Assembly (NCBI GenBank): GCA_000688615.1
Contig: JHVA01000001.1
Span: 4,633,001-4,697,000, forward strand
DNA length: 64,000 nt
Direction: 5' to 3'
Origin: Acidobacteriaceae bacterium KBS 146
Lineage (GTDB): Bacteria > Acidobacteriota > Terriglobia > Terriglobales > Acidobacteriaceae
The notes under the pieces were generated by a model. That model worked only from the letters and a program-made list of their open reading frames with translations. It made no database searches and was not told the DNA's origin. A program made the position numbers and the translations under genes. Shown here piece after piece: positions 36,491-45,057 of the stretch. Each line of letters starts with the position of its first letter. Position 1 is the stretch's first letter.

Positions 36491-38218
36491 TTATGGGCTC
36501 GGAATTATAACTTTTACTTCATTGGAATAGGCGCTTTGCATGCCGTTCGTACCTACAGCCGTGACAGTGTAGTAGTAGGTGGATCCGCCGACTGCAGTCT
36601 GGTCGGTATAACTGAGCGTTGTTATCAGCGAGCTATTGATCTTGGAGTAAGCTCCGCCGGAGACGGTGGAGCGATAAAGGTTGTAACCAGAGACTTGAGA
36701 GGAGCTTCCGCCCCACGACAAAGTCACGCTGTGGTTTGACGGAGATGAAGCGACGCCTGTTCCGCTGAGAGACACAGACACATTGGGGTTTGTGGTTGCG
36801 TTGCTGGCGAAACTGATCGTTCCGTTTGCTGTTCCGGCGGTGATAGGAGCAAAGACAGCAGTATAGTTTTGGGTTTGGCCTGAGGCCAACGAGAATGGTG
36901 TCTGAAATCCTTGTAGGCTATAAGGCCCAGAGGCTTGAGCGGAGTTCACGGTGATCGTGCTGGCGCAATTGCTCGTGATACTACCCGAAGAAGCAAGTGT
37001 ATAGCCCACTGTCGTGTTCCTGAAGCTAATAGATGTTGGATTAGCCGTCAGTTGGCAGGTCGTCTGTGTTGATGTTCCCGGGACGGTAACGGATTGGCCA
37101 TTGACAGTGATGGTTTGCGGATTAGCCTGCTCCTGAATCTGCACGGTCTTATATACACCGGGAAGCGGATCTACGTTGTTGAATGTGGCTGTGCTTACCG
37201 TGACGCGTACTGTTGGTGAACCTGAAGGTGGGCTAAATGTTTTTGGGGAAGTCCATGTCTCCGGAGTTTGTGTCCCGGAACTTGCTCCCTGGCAAGGGCC
37301 GCTGCTTACTGCACCTGTGGAGCAGGTAGAAGCTACCTGACCGTAGCGAAGAATAATTGCTGCGGATGCGGTGATTACGGATCCCTCGGAGGCATCGAGA
37401 GTAAACCATGTTCCCGACGCTGAAGATGAGGATGTTCCGGGCACAGTGATTGACTGACCGTTAACGATAATGGTTTGATCGGTGGTCTTCTGCTGGATCT
37501 GCACCGTCTTATACACCCCCGGAAGAGGATCAACGTTATTGAACGTTGATGTACCCACGAGAACACTCACTGTTGATGACCCGGAAGGGCTGAACGTCTG
37601 CGGGGATGTCCATGCCTCAGGAGTGGGGGTCCCGGGACTCGCGCCTTGGCATGGCCCGCTACTTACCGCACCTGTTGCGCATGTAGAAGCAGCTTGGCCG
37701 TAGCGAAGACTAATCGACCCTGAAGCAGTGATTACCGATCCCTCGGGAGCATTGAGCGTGAACCATGACCCTGATGAAGGGGGTGAAGAGGGAGATGTCG
37801 AAAGTCCCGGCACGGCAACCTGTTGACCATTGACTGTGATGCTCTGGGGATTTGCCTGTTCTTGAATCTGAACCGTCTTGTACACGCCTGGAAGGGGATC
37901 GACACCTCCGAAGGTGTCAGAACTCACAACGATGCTTATGGAGGCAGATCCTCGCGCTGGAGTAAATGTTTCCGGACTTGTCCATGCCTCGGGGCTAGGT
38001 GCTCCAGCACTTGTCGCACTGCACGGACCGCTATTCATCACCACGGCACAGGTAGAAGTCACCTGACCGAAACGGACAGTTACTGGACTAGACGCAGTAA
38101 TGATAGATCCCTCGGGAGCATTGAGGGTGAACCAAACGGGGGAGGTGGATTGCGAGAAGCTCAGAGCTGGAACGATTAGGGAGAGCACGACGAAAACACA
38201 CGTCGAGAGTTTGCGCAT
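36491..38218 (-). CDS. secreted protein: triplicated unknown repeat, Hydin-like domain, FN3 domain
   Basis: The protein has 575 residues from ATG 38218, with AAGG and AGG motifs just upstream and a clear signal peptide (LSTCVFVVLSLIVPALSFSQ). The mature part starts with three copies of a ~115-residue module that begins WFTLxAxEGSxITAS, carries a Cys pair around GPC and ends DPLPGVYKTVQIQ then NGQ-VPG. I do not recognise this module. Next comes one choice-of-anchor-D (ASPM-SPD2-Hydin) domain (about 385-485: LTANPTSISFRNTTVG, GTANGTISFASN). A fibronectin-III domain ends the protein (SGYNLYRSTVSGG, YYYTVTAVG). A surface or matrix role is inferred; its C-terminus is homologous to that of the divergent neighbour. 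Confidence 0.75.
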   Translation of the reverse strand: MRKLSTCVFVVLSLIVPALSFSQSTSPVWFTLNAPEGSIITASSPVTVRFGQVTSTCAVVMNSGPCSATSAGAPSPEAWTSPETFTPARGSASISIVVSSDTFGGVDPLPGVYKTVQIQEQANPQSITVNGQQVAVPGLSTSPSSPPSSGSWFTLNAPEGSVITASGSISLRYGQAASTCATGAVSSGPCQGASPGTPTPEAWTSPQTFSPSGSSTVSVLVGTSTFNNVDPLPGVYKTVQIQQKTTDQTIIVNGQSITVPGTSSSSASGTWFTLDASEGSVITASAAIILRYGQVASTCSTGAVSSGPCQGASSGTQTPETWTSPKTFSPPSGSPTVRVTVSTATFNNVDPLPGVYKTVQIQEQANPQTITVNGQSVTVPGTSTQTTCQLTANPTSISFRNTTVGYTLASSGSITSNCASTITVNSAQASGPYSLQGFQTPFSLASGQTQNYTAVFAPITAGTANGTISFASNATTNPNVSVSLSGTGVASSPSNHSVTLSWGGSSSQVSGYNLYRSTVSGGAYSKINSSLITTLSYTDQTAVGGSTYYYTVTAVGTNGMQSAYSNEVKVIIPSP

Positions 38219-38832
38219 GATGCCTGCCTTTCTGAAATCTCTAATAACCAGAAAGGCCGGGAAAGCGCGGTACATCAGCAGTTAGAAAATAATAGACCCA
38301 TTCTAATAAAAGATAGGAATTATCAATTGTATTGCCATCTCTACGCGGCTAAGTAAATCGCCCACACTAGTAACGAACATGTTCCAGTATGAACGAAGGA
38401 GTTTTTGGGAAAAAGCCTGATAATCAAGTTGGTACAGTTATATTGTACCTCGCCGGGTCTATAGATAATTTTGCAGGATTTCTATTCGATGCTTAAACTT
38501 GAACTGCCGGGTGGAACGTCGAAAAATATATAGAGTTTGGCGACTGGAAATTCCCCCAGAGTCCACAGCCTTAGATCCAGATGATAACTAACCAATTTGT
38601 GTGATTGGGTAAACTAATAATAAATTTCAAACTACTCATGCAGGAAGGTAGTGTAGTTTCCAAGAGGTAATTTCTCATCTGCTTTGACATAACGGACATT
38701 AGAAAATAAATCATCTATAGATTGTGTTTTCTGTCTCTGTAAGACAAATAAATAACCATACTCTTCAACCCTACTTTTATTTTTTGCCTCTCTCCCTTGT
38801 GTAAGCTCCAGCGTGAAGGGGTTACTTTGCAA
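38219..38832. other. AT-rich divergent region between two repeat-protein genes
   Basis: About 610 bases, clearly AT-rich from 38276 on, separate the two divergent secreted-protein genes. A 66-codon open frame on the minus strand (38632-38832) has no recognisable similarity. Apart from the weak sigma-54-like element no feature can be supported. Confidence 0.4.
38322..38338 (-). promoter_or_regulatory. weak sigma-54-like element upstream of FN3 repeat gene
   Basis: On the minus strand the sequence ATGGCAATACAATTGAT has a perfect -24 half (TGGCA) with correct spacing to TTGA, where the -12 consensus is TTGC. It lies about 105 bases before the ATG. One key base is wrong, so this is only a possible relative of the elements in the exopolysaccharide locus. 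Confidence 0.2.
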
Positions 38833-41800
38833 ATGAGAACGTACGGACCCTCCCCCCGTCGTCCAATAGATTCTTTCAAGTTTTTAGCTCAAAAGGTCGT
38901 CTCACCTAGTCCGGTCGCATTCCTCACCGCTTTTCTAGCTTGTCTCGTGTTTGTACAGGTTGGTTGTGGGTCAGGTGTTGTTACAGCATTACCCGGCTCT
39001 CTCCTAGTCTCGTCCGGAGCATTAGATTTCGGGGATGTCATCGTAGGTCAGAAGGCGTACAGTCGTGTCACGGTTTCGAATCCGAATTCGATAACTCTTG
39101 ATATAGATAAGCTTAGTTTTCCCTCCTCTGTGTTTTCCCTCACTGGCTCCGATAAGTTTCCTCTTAGTATTGCTCCGGGGAGTAGCCATACCTTCTCAGT
39201 AGAATTTTTGCCCACGGCAATCGCTGATTATTCGGGACAGATTAGCGTGACGGGTTCTGGCTCAAGACAGCTCGCACAACTGGCGGCCCATGGGCGCGGC
39301 CATGGTAATGTGCAGCTGACCGCGCAGGTTTCTCAAAATGAAAGCGAGCTCAATTTCGGTGATGTCACCGTCAACACTGGAACCATACGAACCGTAACGC
39401 TGACCTCTACGGGAAATTCTCCGGTGACGCTAAACCCCGCAACAGTCACGGGAGCTGGTTTTACCGTTGTAGGAAATTCCCTGTCGGCAAATTTGAATCC
39501 AGGCCAGTCGACCATGATACAGGTGCTGTTCCATCCAGGCAGTGTCGGGCCGGCTAGCGGTCAGCTTACGATTGGCAACAATGCTTCGGGCGGGGGGGCG
39601 ATCGTGGTCGCCCTGAACGGAACCGGTACGGTAGAACCGGGGTCTCCGCAGAATGCTCAACTGACGGTCAACACAGAAAGCCTCACTTTCGGCAGTGTTA
39701 CCGTGCACACAACAATGACGCAATCGGTCATATTAACATCGGCCGGAACGATACCGATCGACATCAGCGAAGCCACAGTCGTTGGGATGGGTTTCAGTCT
39801 TGTGGGCAGAAGCTTGCCGGTGACATTAGCACCAGGGCAATCGTTGACGTTGCAGGTGCGCTTTAATCCAGAAGTGATAGGCTCAGCAGCGGGCCAACTG
39901 AGTATTAAAAGCAACGCGCCGCCGACAACTACCACTGTTGCGCTTCGTGGAATGAGTATTGCTCAGGCAATTCCAGAGTTGGTATTGAGCGCAGAGACTC
40001 TCAGCTTTGGCAATGTGACCGTGAATACGGAAACGACACAATCACTTACTCTAACCTCAGTTGGAACGGCCGCGGTAATTGTGAATTCTATTGCGATTAC
40101 GGGAGACGGATTTGCGGTTTCTGGAGCAAGTTTTCCCATAACGTTGAACCCAATGCAGTCACTGACTCTGCGAGTGCAGTTCAATCCTAGGTTGATGGGA
40201 TTGGCCAACGGACGACTGGAAGTCGACAGTAATTCGTCTGCGGCAGAGAGTATGCAGGTTGCGTTAATTGGGACAAGTATTGCAGCGCCAAGTCCTCAGC
40301 TGACGGTAAGCGCAGCGAGTCTGAGCTTTGGGAACGTGACAGTAAACACCTCAACGATGCAGTCATTGACTCTGACTTCAACCGGAACTGCGCCAGTCAG
40401 TGTAAATTCTGCTGTCATCTCTGGCTCCGGCTTCGTTCTTGCAGGCGGTACTCTGCCGATAACACTGGCGCCAACGCATTCGTTGACGCTGCAGGTGCAG
40501 TTTAATCCCACGCTGACCGGGAGAGTCAACGGCAAGCTCAGGATTACAAGTAACTCAGCGACAGGAAGCACAGCGGAGATTGCGTTAAGCGGGACAAGTA
40601 TTAAAGCGCCAAGCCCTCAACTGACGATAAGTACCGGGAGTCTGAGTTTTGGGAGTGTGACGGTGAACACGTCTACCACGCAATCGCTGACGTTGACGTC
40701 AACAGGCACTGCACCCGTGATGGTGAATTCAGCTGTGATCGCTGGCGCTGGCTTCACGCTGTTGGGCAGCACAACACCAGTGAGACTGGCCCCAACACAG
40801 TCACTAACGCTGCAAGTGCAGTTCAATCCTACGGCGACCGGCGCGGCTAGCGGAAAATTGACGATCAACAGTAGTTCATCAACTGAAAGCATGACAGAGG
40901 TCGCACTAAGCGGGATGAGTGTGGCAGCGCCAAATTCTCAGTTAACAGTTAGTGCGGGAAGTCTAAGTTTCGGAAATGTTTCCGTGAATACGTCAACCAC
41001 GCAGCCACTGACGCTGACGTCAACGGGGACGATGCCGGTGGCAATAAGTGCTGCCGCGATCTCCGGCGCGGGGTTTTCTCTTTCCGGCGGTAGCGTCTTA
41101 CCGATAACGTTGGCACCGAAACAATCGTTGACCCTACAAGTGGACTTCAATCCGACGTCGATCGGAATATTGAGTGGGCAACTGGAAATCCGGAGTACCT
41201 CATCCACAGGAAGTCCGACGACGATTTCGCTGCGAGGAATTGGAATTGAAGTGGCAAGTCCACAACTGGCGGTGAGTACCGGAAGTTTGAGCTTCGGGAA
41301 TGTCTCAGTGAATACGTCAACGATGCAGTCATTGACACTAACATCAACAGGAACCGAGCCTGTGACCGTTAATTCAGCTGCAGTCATAGGAGCTGGTTTC
41401 GCTGTTGTAGGCGAAACTTTTCCGGTAACCCTGGCGCCGACGCAGTCGTTGACGCTGCAGGTGCAATTCAGTCCTGCGTCGACCGGCTCGGTCAACGGAA
41501 AGTTGACGATTAACAGCAACTCGTCAACGGAAAGCACTGCAGAAGTTACACTGAGCGGGACGGGCGTTGCGGCACCTACCCCTGAGCTGACCGTGAGTGT
41601 AAGGAGCCTCAGTTTTGGGAATGTGATGGTGAGTAGGTCAACGACGCAGTCGTTAACATTGACTTCGATAGGAACGTCGCCGGTGACCGTGAATGCTACT
41701 ACAGTCACGGGAGCTGGCTTCGCCGTTGTCGGCGGTATTTTTCCGATAACATTGGCGCCGACTCAATCAATAGTCTTGCGGGTGCAGTTCAGTCCGATAG

Positions 41801-42783
41801 CGGCGGGCAGATCGAGCGGCCAACTTTTGATCAACAGCGACTCGTCCACCGGAGACAACATAGTAATCTCATTGAGGGGAACTGGTACTCCAGAACCAAA
41901 TCCACAGCTGACAATAAGCGCCGACAGTTTGAGCTTTGGAGACGTGACGGTAAATACTACAGCAACAAAGAACCTGATTCTGACCTCGACGGGAACATCC
42001 GCTGTAACCGTAACTTCGGTAGCTAACATTGGCCTTGGATTCACTCTGCTCACGCCAAGGTTCCCGATGATCCTTGATCCGACGCAGTCCGTAACCTTGC
42101 AAGTGGAGTTCAATCCCACGGCAACAGGCTTAGTGATGGGGCAAGTTACGGTTAATAGTAACTCTACGAATGCAGGGACCTTAGTTATTGCGCTCAATGG
42201 CACTGGAGCTAGTCCGAATCCGAAACTAACGCTCAGTACCGGAAGTCTGTCCTTCGGTAGCATCGCGGTAAATACCTCTACGACAAAGACGCTAACCCTA
42301 ACCTCAACAGGAACATCTCCCTTGACGATTAATTCTGCAGTCGTTTCGGGCACCGACTTCACACTACTGGGAGGTAGTTTCCCGGTGACGCTGAATCCGA
42401 CACAATCACTGACATTACAGTTACGGTTTTTGCCAACGTCGGCTGGAACGCAATCGGGGCAAATTACGATTACCAGCAATTCGACCAGTGGTAATCCAGC
42501 TGTGATCGCTTTGAGCGGTACGGGGACAGTAGCGGCTCATGAAGTCGATTTAAGCTGGGATCCCCCAACCAATTCGCCTGTTCCCGTGATCGGGTACAAC
42601 GTGTATCGGTCGGTTGGCAGCAGCGCATCTTTCAGCGCGATCAATCCATCGCCAGTCGCGACTGCAGTTTACATCGATAGCACCGTTATGAGCGGGACAA
42701 CCTATCTCTATATAGTTCGATCAGTGGATGGCAGCGGCCGGGAGAGCCGCCCGTCTAATCAGATTGCGATCACGATTCCATAA
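38833..42783 (+). CDS. giant choice-of-anchor-D repeat lipoprotein with C-terminal FN3 domain
   Basis: The protein has about 1316 residues from ATG 38833; AAGGGG lies 13 bases upstream, so TTG 38827 is an alternative start. A signal segment ends in VQVGC, a lipobox-like site, so the protein may be lipid-anchored. The body is eleven tandem choice-of-anchor-D (ASPM-SPD2-Hydin) repeats of about 107 residues, the first divergent; each has a pattern like SLSFGNVTVNT, TLTSTGTAPV, SGAGF, LAPTQSLTLQVQFNP and ends in LSGT. The C-terminus is an FN3 domain (GYNVYRSVGSS, YLYIVRSVDGSGRES). Long open frames on the opposite strand are by-products of the repeat. Likely an extended surface or matrix protein next to the exopolysaccharide genes. 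Confidence 0.82.
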   Translation: MRTYGPSPRRPIDSFKFLAQKVVSPSPVAFLTAFLACLVFVQVGCGSGVVTALPGSLLVSSGALDFGDVIVGQKAYSRVTVSNPNSITLDIDKLSFPSSVFSLTGSDKFPLSIAPGSSHTFSVEFLPTAIADYSGQISVTGSGSRQLAQLAAHGRGHGNVQLTAQVSQNESELNFGDVTVNTGTIRTVTLTSTGNSPVTLNPATVTGAGFTVVGNSLSANLNPGQSTMIQVLFHPGSVGPASGQLTIGNNASGGGAIVVALNGTGTVEPGSPQNAQLTVNTESLTFGSVTVHTTMTQSVILTSAGTIPIDISEATVVGMGFSLVGRSLPVTLAPGQSLTLQVRFNPEVIGSAAGQLSIKSNAPPTTTTVALRGMSIAQAIPELVLSAETLSFGNVTVNTETTQSLTLTSVGTAAVIVNSIAITGDGFAVSGASFPITLNPMQSLTLRVQFNPRLMGLANGRLEVDSNSSAAESMQVALIGTSIAAPSPQLTVSAASLSFGNVTVNTSTMQSLTLTSTGTAPVSVNSAVISGSGFVLAGGTLPITLAPTHSLTLQVQFNPTLTGRVNGKLRITSNSATGSTAEIALSGTSIKAPSPQLTISTGSLSFGSVTVNTSTTQSLTLTSTGTAPVMVNSAVIAGAGFTLLGSTTPVRLAPTQSLTLQVQFNPTATGAASGKLTINSSSSTESMTEVALSGMSVAAPNSQLTVSAGSLSFGNVSVNTSTTQPLTLTSTGTMPVAISAAAISGAGFSLSGGSVLPITLAPKQSLTLQVDFNPTSIGILSGQLEIRSTSSTGSPTTISLRGIGIEVASPQLAVSTGSLSFGNVSVNTSTMQSLTLTSTGTEPVTVNSAAVIGAGFAVVGETFPVTLAPTQSLTLQVQFSPASTGSVNGKLTINSNSSTESTAEVTLSGTGVAAPTPELTVSVRSLSFGNVMVSRSTTQSLTLTSIGTSPVTVNATTVTGAGFAVVGGIFPITLAPTQSIVLRVQFSPIAAGRSSGQLLINSDSSTGDNIVISLRGTGTPEPNPQLTISADSLSFGDVTVNTTATKNLILTSTGTSAVTVTSVANIGLGFTLLTPRFPMILDPTQSVTLQVEFNPTATGLVMGQVTVNSNSTNAGTLVIALNGTGASPNPKLTLSTGSLSFGSIAVNTSTTKTLTLTSTGTSPLTINSAVVSGTDFTLLGGSFPVTLNPTQSLTLQLRFLPTSAGTQSGQITITSNSTSGNPAVIALSGTGTVAAHEVDLSWDPPTNSPVPVIGYNVYRSVGSSASFSAINPSPVATAVYIDSTVMSGTTYLYIVRSVDGSGRESRPSNQIAITIP
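39656..42520 (+). repeat. tandem array with about 321-bp period
   Basis: Nine similar units follow each other inside the lipoprotein gene. Units starting at about 40296, 40617 and 40938 are exactly 321 bases apart, and the next is 324 bases on. Each encodes one 107-residue domain. The nucleotide copies are similar but clearly diverged, so the array is old and not a simple-sequence expansion. Confidence 0.8.
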
Positions 42784-43018
42784 AGACGAGCCGGATCGCG
42801 GAGAGCTTCGTATCGGCGGCGACTGCTGTCCAAAGATTGGCGGGGTGCACTTCCTGAGCCAGCTTTTAGAAAAGGATGCGAGCATATCTCCCGTGCCCCT
42901 GGTTGTGGAACTGTGTTGATATTTGCAAAGTACGCAATCTTGTGCGAACTATCTGAGAGTTGTTTTGAGCAAAATTATGCGTAACTGTGGAAAAAGACAC
43001 CTCGAACGGAGCGCTTTT

Positions 43019-43035
43019 TTGGCTATTCATTTGCT
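43019..43035 (+). promoter_or_regulatory. sigma-54-type -24/-12 promoter element upstream of the Wza-like gene
   Basis: TTGGCTATTCATTTGCT matches the sigma-54 pattern: TTGGC at -24 and TTGCT at -12 with GG-N10-GC spacing. A start about 12 bases after the GC would fall near 43046, leaving a short leader that contains the GGAG ribosome-binding site (43049-43052) of the gene at 43058. Confidence 0.5.
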
Positions 43036-43057
43036 CTGACATGTGTGCGGAGCTGTG

Positions 43058-43702
43058 ATGCGTACTTCGAATCCCATATTACGGTTTGCAACGTTGGGCC
43101 TAGCTATATCTTGGGCGATCAATGGTTATGGCCAGAATGTAGCTGCTGTTCAGCCAAGTTCGACACATGTTCCAGCGAACACCGCGTCATCACCTGACAC
43201 ACTTCCTGAACCTTCGGCCACCTCGCAATTGGTCCTCGGACCTGCGGACATTATTCGTATTAACGTCTGGAAGAACGCGGATTTAACACAGACGGTCACG
43301 ATAGGGCCTGACGGATTTATCTCCCTTCCGCTATTGGGTGACGTCCATGTAGCGGGAATGACGGCAAATCAGCTGGCTCAAGAACTAAAGGCAAAGCTTG
43401 CAGCATATGTAGTGAGTGCCCAAGTGACTGTGAGTGTAGTTGATATCCGCAGCCGACAGGTATTTATGACAGGTCAGGTCGGGCGGCCTGGAGGATATCC
43501 CCTTATTGCGCCGATCTCGGTGCTGCAGTTGATTGCGCAGGCGGGCGGCCTAAATACCTTCGCGAACCGGAAAGAGATTGTGATTCTGCGGAATGTTGGA
43601 GGCAATGTACAGCGTTTGAAGTTTAACTACAACAGCGCCGTACACGGTGACCCTAAGCAAAACATCAGCCTTCAGCCAGGCGATACGGTAATTGTTCCCT
43701 AA
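43058..43702 (+). CDS. Wza-like polysaccharide export protein
   Basis: The protein has 214 residues from ATG 43058 (GGAG 5 bases upstream). A signal peptide ends near NGYGQN. The mature part has the polysaccharide export domain (about 65-145: LGPADIIRINVWKN, TVGPDG-like IGPDGFISLPLLGDV, LAQELKAKL) and one SLBB-like domain (about 147-210: MTGQVGRPGGYPL, ISVLQLIAQAGGL). It is shorter than E. coli Wza (379) and resembles the single-SLBB type. It should form the outer-membrane or periplasmic export channel for the polysaccharide. It is followed at once by the barrel, Wzz-like and kinase genes, forming one operon. Confidence 0.85.
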   Translation: MRTSNPILRFATLGLAISWAINGYGQNVAAVQPSSTHVPANTASSPDTLPEPSATSQLVLGPADIIRINVWKNADLTQTVTIGPDGFISLPLLGDVHVAGMTANQLAQELKAKLAAYVVSAQVTVSVVDIRSRQVFMTGQVGRPGGYPLIAPISVLQLIAQAGGLNTFANRKEIVILRNVGGNVQRLKFNYNSAVHGDPKQNISLQPGDTVIVP

Positions 43703-43706
43703 GAAG

Positions 43707-45053
43707 ATGATGAAGAGATCTGACTATCTTCGTTGTGTCACTGTGGTATTGGCAAGTTTATGCTCGGGGAGCATATTAGCCCAGGTGACTGGCTACCAGG
43801 GAGATAGTGCCAATCGGGATACACCGAGCACGGTGGCCTCAAACATCGACGATGGCGGGGACGCATTGCGTGGAGGGAATTCTCAAGAGTCACGGTATGC
43901 AGCGGCCTTGAATGGGACGGGTCTGATCTCGATGGATGACGTCGATAAGCACCTGCTGCTTTCTACTGCCGTGGGTGGAGGATGGGACAGCAATCCCAGT
44001 AACGCAACCGGCGGAGGGTCTTCAGGCCTCTATAGTGCCAGCCCATACGTCGGATTTCGAGGCGCTTCGCTGAAGACACAATATCTAGTTCAGTATCAGC
44101 CAACAATTTTAGGGTATATGTCCGATTCTTACGCGAGGCAAACGCTACATCGCATGTCGGGTTCCTTCATCGGCAGTCTTAATGAGCGGTGGAAGGCGGA
44201 AGTGAACGCATCGGGAAGCTACGGGCCTAACGGCACGCGATTTCTGGCGGCACAACAGACGGTTGCCGTTGGCGAAATTCCGGGATCGGGACCAGGTTCA
44301 GCCTCTTACTTGTCGAATGCCGGGGATATTACGTACATCGTTGGCGGTGTCGACTTCAGCTATCGCAAATCCCAGAAAGAAACACTCGTGATGAGCGGAT
44401 CGAACTCCTTCAGTCGCATTAGCAGCTACAACCAGCAGGGAAGTGTGGCAAGCACGAAATTTACCTATGTCCGCGACCTTTCACCGGAGCTAAGCGTGAT
44501 CGGTTACGGGCAGACATCACATTTCTACGGAGATCTGAATTGCGACAGTTTTGGAGTCGGAGCTGGGATTAGATGGCAACCGAAGGAAAAGACATTTTTG
44601 TCAATCAATGCGGGGCCTCAAATGAGCACGCACGCCTGCACAAATCAAAAACAACTCGGATTTACCTACAGCGCAGCTTTCAGTTCGAGAATCTCCAGAA
44701 AATCTCAAATGTACCTCTTATCGGATTATCTACCGACTGTGTCGTATCTAGGCCCCGGTCTGTGGCAACGGAGTATTTCCGGAGGATATCAATATCAGGT
44801 GACACGGATTGGAGTCGTGGGAGTGGACGTAGGCTATGTCAATAGTGACTCCCTGACAGTTGTCAGCTCCTATCGCGGTAAATTCTGGGGCGTGAACTAT
44901 GGCTTCCGGTTGCAGCATGGGATTGCGGTCTCGTACAGCTATCGAGGTTACGTGACCGAGAGTGGCACTACCGCTTACAACCGAAATATCGCACAATTTT
45001 CGATCACCTGGACACACAACGCGGGACAAATTTTTCAGCAGGGAAACTACTGA
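43707..45053 (+). CDS. outer-membrane beta-barrel protein of the exopolysaccharide operon
   Basis: The protein has 448 residues from ATG 43707 (or the next codon, 43710). A signal peptide is clear (VVLASLCSGSILAQ). The mature part is rich in alternating hydrophobic/polar strands and Tyr/Ser/Gly, with many segments like KTQYLVQYQPTILGYM, WKAEVNASGSYGP and GIAVSYSYRGY; the C-terminus is QFSITWTHNAGQIF. This is the look of an outer-membrane barrel of about 20 strands, as found next to Wza and Wzz genes in acidobacterial and PEP-CTERM-type EPS loci. It overlaps neither neighbour but is 4 bp from each, so it is part of the operon. It may help export or anchor the polymer (inference). Confidence 0.7.
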   Translation: MMKRSDYLRCVTVVLASLCSGSILAQVTGYQGDSANRDTPSTVASNIDDGGDALRGGNSQESRYAAALNGTGLISMDDVDKHLLLSTAVGGGWDSNPSNATGGGSSGLYSASPYVGFRGASLKTQYLVQYQPTILGYMSDSYARQTLHRMSGSFIGSLNERWKAEVNASGSYGPNGTRFLAAQQTVAVGEIPGSGPGSASYLSNAGDITYIVGGVDFSYRKSQKETLVMSGSNSFSRISSYNQQGSVASTKFTYVRDLSPELSVIGYGQTSHFYGDLNCDSFGVGAGIRWQPKEKTFLSINAGPQMSTHACTNQKQLGFTYSAAFSSRISRKSQMYLLSDYLPTVSYLGPGLWQRSISGGYQYQVTRIGVVGVDVGYVNSDSLTVVSSYRGKFWGVNYGFRLQHGIAVSYSYRGYVTESGTTAYNRNIAQFSITWTHNAGQIFQQGNY

Positions 45054-45057
45054 GGCC

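Noticed and set aside
38632..38832. A 66-codon open frame on the minus strand in the AT-rich region
   Set aside because: No recognisable domain, and it reaches to the start codon region of the large lipoprotein gene; not enough support for a gene.
39333..42479. Several long open frames on the minus strand opposite the repeat lipoprotein
   Set aside because: They recur with the 321-bp period of the plus-strand repeat and have no start signals or family similarity; they are by-products of the coding repeat.
39656..42520. Regularly spaced repeats considered as CRISPR-like or satellite DNA
   Set aside because: The units are 321 bp, diverged, fully coding and without spacer/repeat alternation.
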